Source: Leifsonia poae (lineage in GTDB: Bacteria > Actinomycetota > Actinomycetes > Actinomycetales > Microbacteriaceae). From it: a stretch of DNA of 64,000 nucleotides. Below are positions 62,019 through 64,000 of this stretch, one piece after another. A program made the position numbers and the translations under genes. Every line of letters starts with the position of its first letter. Positions within the stretch are counted from its first letter, which is position 1. The notes below the pieces were generated by a model. It had not been told where the DNA came from. It was given only the letters and a program-made list of their open reading frames with translations, and made no database searches. The stretch is from the NCBI RefSeq assembly GCF_027921845.1, contig NZ_BSEN01000015.1, positions 382,636 through 446,635 on the forward strand, read 5' to 3'.

Positions 62019-62998
62019 GCCAGATTCCGCCGAACGCCGCCAGCCTGCGCGGTGCCGTCGACCTGACATCGCTCGTCAACCGGGCCATGACGTCGGGGCA
62101 GACACCCGCAGCGGGGGCGGCGGACGCCGGCGCTCCCGACGGGGTCGTCGCCCTGCCGAGCCTGTACTTCGAGGGCACCGACGCCAACTTCAACGACTTC
62201 CTCGACCTGTCGATGACGGTTCCTGTCGTCGTCGACCTCCGTGCTGACTGGGCGGAGCCGAGTGCGCAGCTGTCTGCGGTGCTCGACCGGGTCGTCAAGG
62301 ACTACGACGGCCGTTTGGTGCTCGTGCGTATCGACGTCGACGCGAACCCCCAGCTCGTCCAGGCGTTCCAGGCGCAGTCCGTGCCCGCGGTCGCGGCCGT
62401 CATCGGCGGCCGGCCCGTCCAGCTGTTCTCGGGCGCCGTGCCCGAGGCGCAGGTGCGCGACGTGTTCGAGCAGCTGCTGCAGCTCGCCGCCCAGAACGGC
62501 GTGACCGGACGTGCAGCGGTCGAGGGCGATCCCGCCGCCTCCGACGATCCGGATGCCGCTCCCGCCGAGCCCGTCGCCGAGCCGCTTCCCCCGCACCACG
62601 CGGAGGCGTACGAGGCCATCGAGCGCGGTGACTACGCGACCGCGATCGCCGAGTACAAGACCGCCATCGCGCAGGACCCGCGCGACACCATGGCCGTTGC
62701 CGGCCTCGCTCAGGTGAGCCTGCTCGACCGTCTCGACGGTAAGTCGATGGACGAGATCCGTTCCGCCGCGGCCGAAGGCCCGCGCGACGTCGATGCCCAG
62801 CTGCTCGTCGCCGACCTCGACCTCTCCGGCGGCCACGTGGAAGACGCATTCGACCGTCTGCTCACCCTGTTCCCGACGCTCGACGCTGCGGGCAGGGAAG
62901 TGGTGCGTACGCGCATCCTGGACTATTTCGAGATTGTCGGTGTGGACGACCCTCGCGTCGTGAAGGCGCGGGCTAGGCTGGCGTCGCTGCTGTACTGA
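62015..62998 (+). CDS. Cysteine-less thioredoxin / TPR protein (YbbN-CnoX type)
   Basis: 327 residues. A thioredoxin fold at about 50-160 has the strand VVVDLRADWAEPSAQL where WCGPC would be; both cysteines are gone, so it cannot do redox chemistry. Following TPR-like helices (EAYEAIERGDYATAIAEYKTAI; DVDAQLLVADLDL) fill 200-327. E. coli CnoX (YbbN) has the same architecture and acts as a holdase/co-chaperone. It is coupled to the membrane protein gene upstream. Confidence 0.85.
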   Translation: MSQIPPNAASLRGAVDLTSLVNRAMTSGQTPAAGAADAGAPDGVVALPSLYFEGTDANFNDFLDLSMTVPVVVDLRADWAEPSAQLSAVLDRVVKDYDGRLVLVRIDVDANPQLVQAFQAQSVPAVAAVIGGRPVQLFSGAVPEAQVRDVFEQLLQLAAQNGVTGRAAVEGDPAASDDPDAAPAEPVAEPLPPHHAEAYEAIERGDYATAIAEYKTAIAQDPRDTMAVAGLAQVSLLDRLDGKSMDEIRSAAAEGPRDVDAQLLVADLDLSGGHVEDAFDRLLTLFPTLDAAGREVVRTRILDYFEIVGVDDPRVVKARARLASLLY

Positions 62999-63058
62999 GC
63001 GGGCCTCCACCGGCCGCGCGGCGGCACTGTTCCCAACCGACCCGCCGGGAGGCTGCCA

Positions 63059-63847
63059 ATGCCGCGCGTTCTCGTCGTGGGTGGCACCGGGCTCGCGGGC
63101 CGGGCTGTCACCGCTGAGGCCATCGAACGAGGCCACGACGTCGTCGTGGCGAGCCGTCGTGTCCCCGATGACGACGCGCCCGCGTACGTTCCCGGCGCCG
63201 ACTACCGTTTCGCCGACCTCGTGACGGGCGACGGTCTCGAGGAGGTCCTCGAGGGCGCCGACGTGCTCGTCGACGCATCGAACGGCGGCGGTCGCGCCGC
63301 GAGCCACGTCTTCGCCTCCGGCTCGCAGAACCTGCTGCACACCGCTGCGCGGTTCGGCGTGCGGCAGGCGGTACTGCTCTCGATCGTCAATGTCGACCGG
63401 TCCGCCTACCCGTACTACCGTGCGAAGGCCGCCCAGGAGCGCAACTACCAGGAGTCGCCGATCGAGACGCGCATCGTGCGGGCGACCCAGTTCCACGATT
63501 TCATCACCGCATTCTTCGAACGCGGTTCCCGCCTCGGGGTCATCCCGGCGCCGACGAAGATCAGCTTCCAGCCCATCGCGGTCGGCGACGTCGCGCGCGT
63601 CCTCGTCGACGCGGCGGAAGGACACGGCGCTCCGAACGCGACCAGGAGCATCGGCGGCCCCGAGATCCGAACGGCCCGCGAGCTCGCGGGGGAGTGGAAG
63701 TCGGTGACGGGAGGGCGCGGCGCCATCGTCGGCCTCCGCGTCGGCGGACCGCTCGGCGCCACCTGGCGCGCCGGCGAGAACCTCGTCCCCGCCGACGCGC
63801 TCGACGGCGTCACCTACCGCGACTGGCTCAGTTCGTCCGTGGCTTGA
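63059..63847 (+). CDS. NAD(P)-binding NmrA/SDR-like protein
   Basis: 262 residues. Rossmann motif [14 protein letters not shown] at residues 4-17, VASRRV, and the late [15 protein letters not shown] region match the atypical SDR/NmrA group of NAD(P)H-binding oxidoreductases. The usual YxxxK has the form [11 protein letters not shown]. Substrate unknown. It overlaps the convergent glgB by 20 bases. Confidence 0.85.
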   Translation: MPRVLVVGGTGLAGRAVTAEAIERGHDVVVASRRVPDDDAPAYVPGADYRFADLVTGDGLEEVLEGADVLVDASNGGGRAASHVFASGSQNLLHTAARFGVRQAVLLSIVNVDRSAYPYYRAKAAQERNYQESPIETRIVRATQFHDFITAFFERGSRLGVIPAPTKISFQPIAVGDVARVLVDAAEGHGAPNATRSIGGPEIRTARELAGEWKSVTGGRGAIVGLRVGGPLGATWRAGENLVPADALDGVTYRDWLSSSVA

Positions 63848-64000
63848 GCCACAGCGCGCCGAGCGGCGGCAGCGTCACGGTGGCCGATGCGGGGCGACCT
63901 GCCCAGGGCTCGTCCACGGCCGTCACCGCGCCGAAGTTGCCGACGCCCGACCCGCCGTACAGCTCGGCGTCGGTGTTGAGCAGCTCTTCCCACTCGCCGG
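63828..64000 (-). CDS. glgB: 1,4-alpha-glucan branching enzyme, 3' end
   Basis: Only the last 56 residues are in the window, read leftwards to the stop at 63830-63828. The translation [21 protein letters not shown] and the final [14 protein letters not shown] match the C-terminal beta-domain of GlgB, which makes the alpha-1,6 branches of glycogen. The upstream part lies beyond the window. Confidence 0.85.
   Translation of the reverse strand, partial: GEWEELLNTDAELYGGSGVGNFGAVTAVDEPWAGRPASATVTLPPLGALWLKPRTN

Overview
The window is high-GC chromosomal DNA. Its gene set and order point to an actinobacterium of the family Microbacteriaceae, probably Leifsonia-like. The supporting signs are DUF3515, DUF2469, a YbdK-type carboxylate-amine ligase, a DivIVA-repeat protein, a cysteine-free L32, frequent GTG/TTG starts and many leaderless-looking promoters. 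The genus is inferred from gene content only; no 16S rRNA or tRNA gene is visible. I saw no transposase, prophage, CRISPR array or tRNA gene.

Layout, left half. 1-6.2 kb: end of ddl, a DUF3515 lipoprotein, thiL, rsmD, a TPR gene and recG. 6.3-11.5 kb: coaD followed by a MoxR / DUF58 / transglutaminase operon. 11.5-14.2 kb: yceD-rpmF-rnc-mutM, with an odd read-through tail on mutM. 14.1-20.7 kb: a tandem GNAT gene and a complete branched-chain amino-acid ABC importer, livJHMGF, bounded by hairpins. 20.8-28.4 kb: smc, a CHAD protein, ftsY, a DUF2004 protein and ffh, i.e. chromosome condensation next to the SRP targeting pair. 28.4-30.3 kb: an SGNH lipoprotein and ybdK.

Layout, right half. 30.5-38.7 kb is the ribosomal/tRNA-modification block rpsP-khpA-rimM-trmD-rplS. 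It is split by an accessory module (CWB2 surface protein, GntR regulator, MFS transporter with a triple GGTATACC operator) and by map plus a small membrane protein. 38.8-45.6 kb: lepB-rnhB-DUF2469-yraN-comM-dprA-xerC and an M23-like exported protein. 45.9-47.4 kb: a sugar porter. 47.6-52.5 kb: rpsB-tsf-pyrH-frr-cdsA and a DivIVA-repeat protein. 52.5-56.3 kb: a lytic-transglycosylase-like protein, a Na+/H+ antiporter, a small zinc-finger protein and a hydrolase. 56.2-63.0 kb: two divergent transcription units. One holds an 878-residue hendecad coiled-coil protein and an AI-2E permease; the other a membrane protein with a buried lipobox and a cysteine-less thioredoxin/TPR protein. The window closes with an NAD(P)-binding protein and the 3' end of glgB.

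Most of the window is core information processing (translation, protein targeting, envelope, DNA repair and uptake). The least explained parts are the 57.3-63.0 kb coiled-coil / membrane / thioredoxin-like cluster, the GntR-MFS module with its evenly spaced palindromes, and the recurrent low-complexity C-terminal tails on core proteins (MutM, LivM, S16, S2, RNase HII, Ffh).
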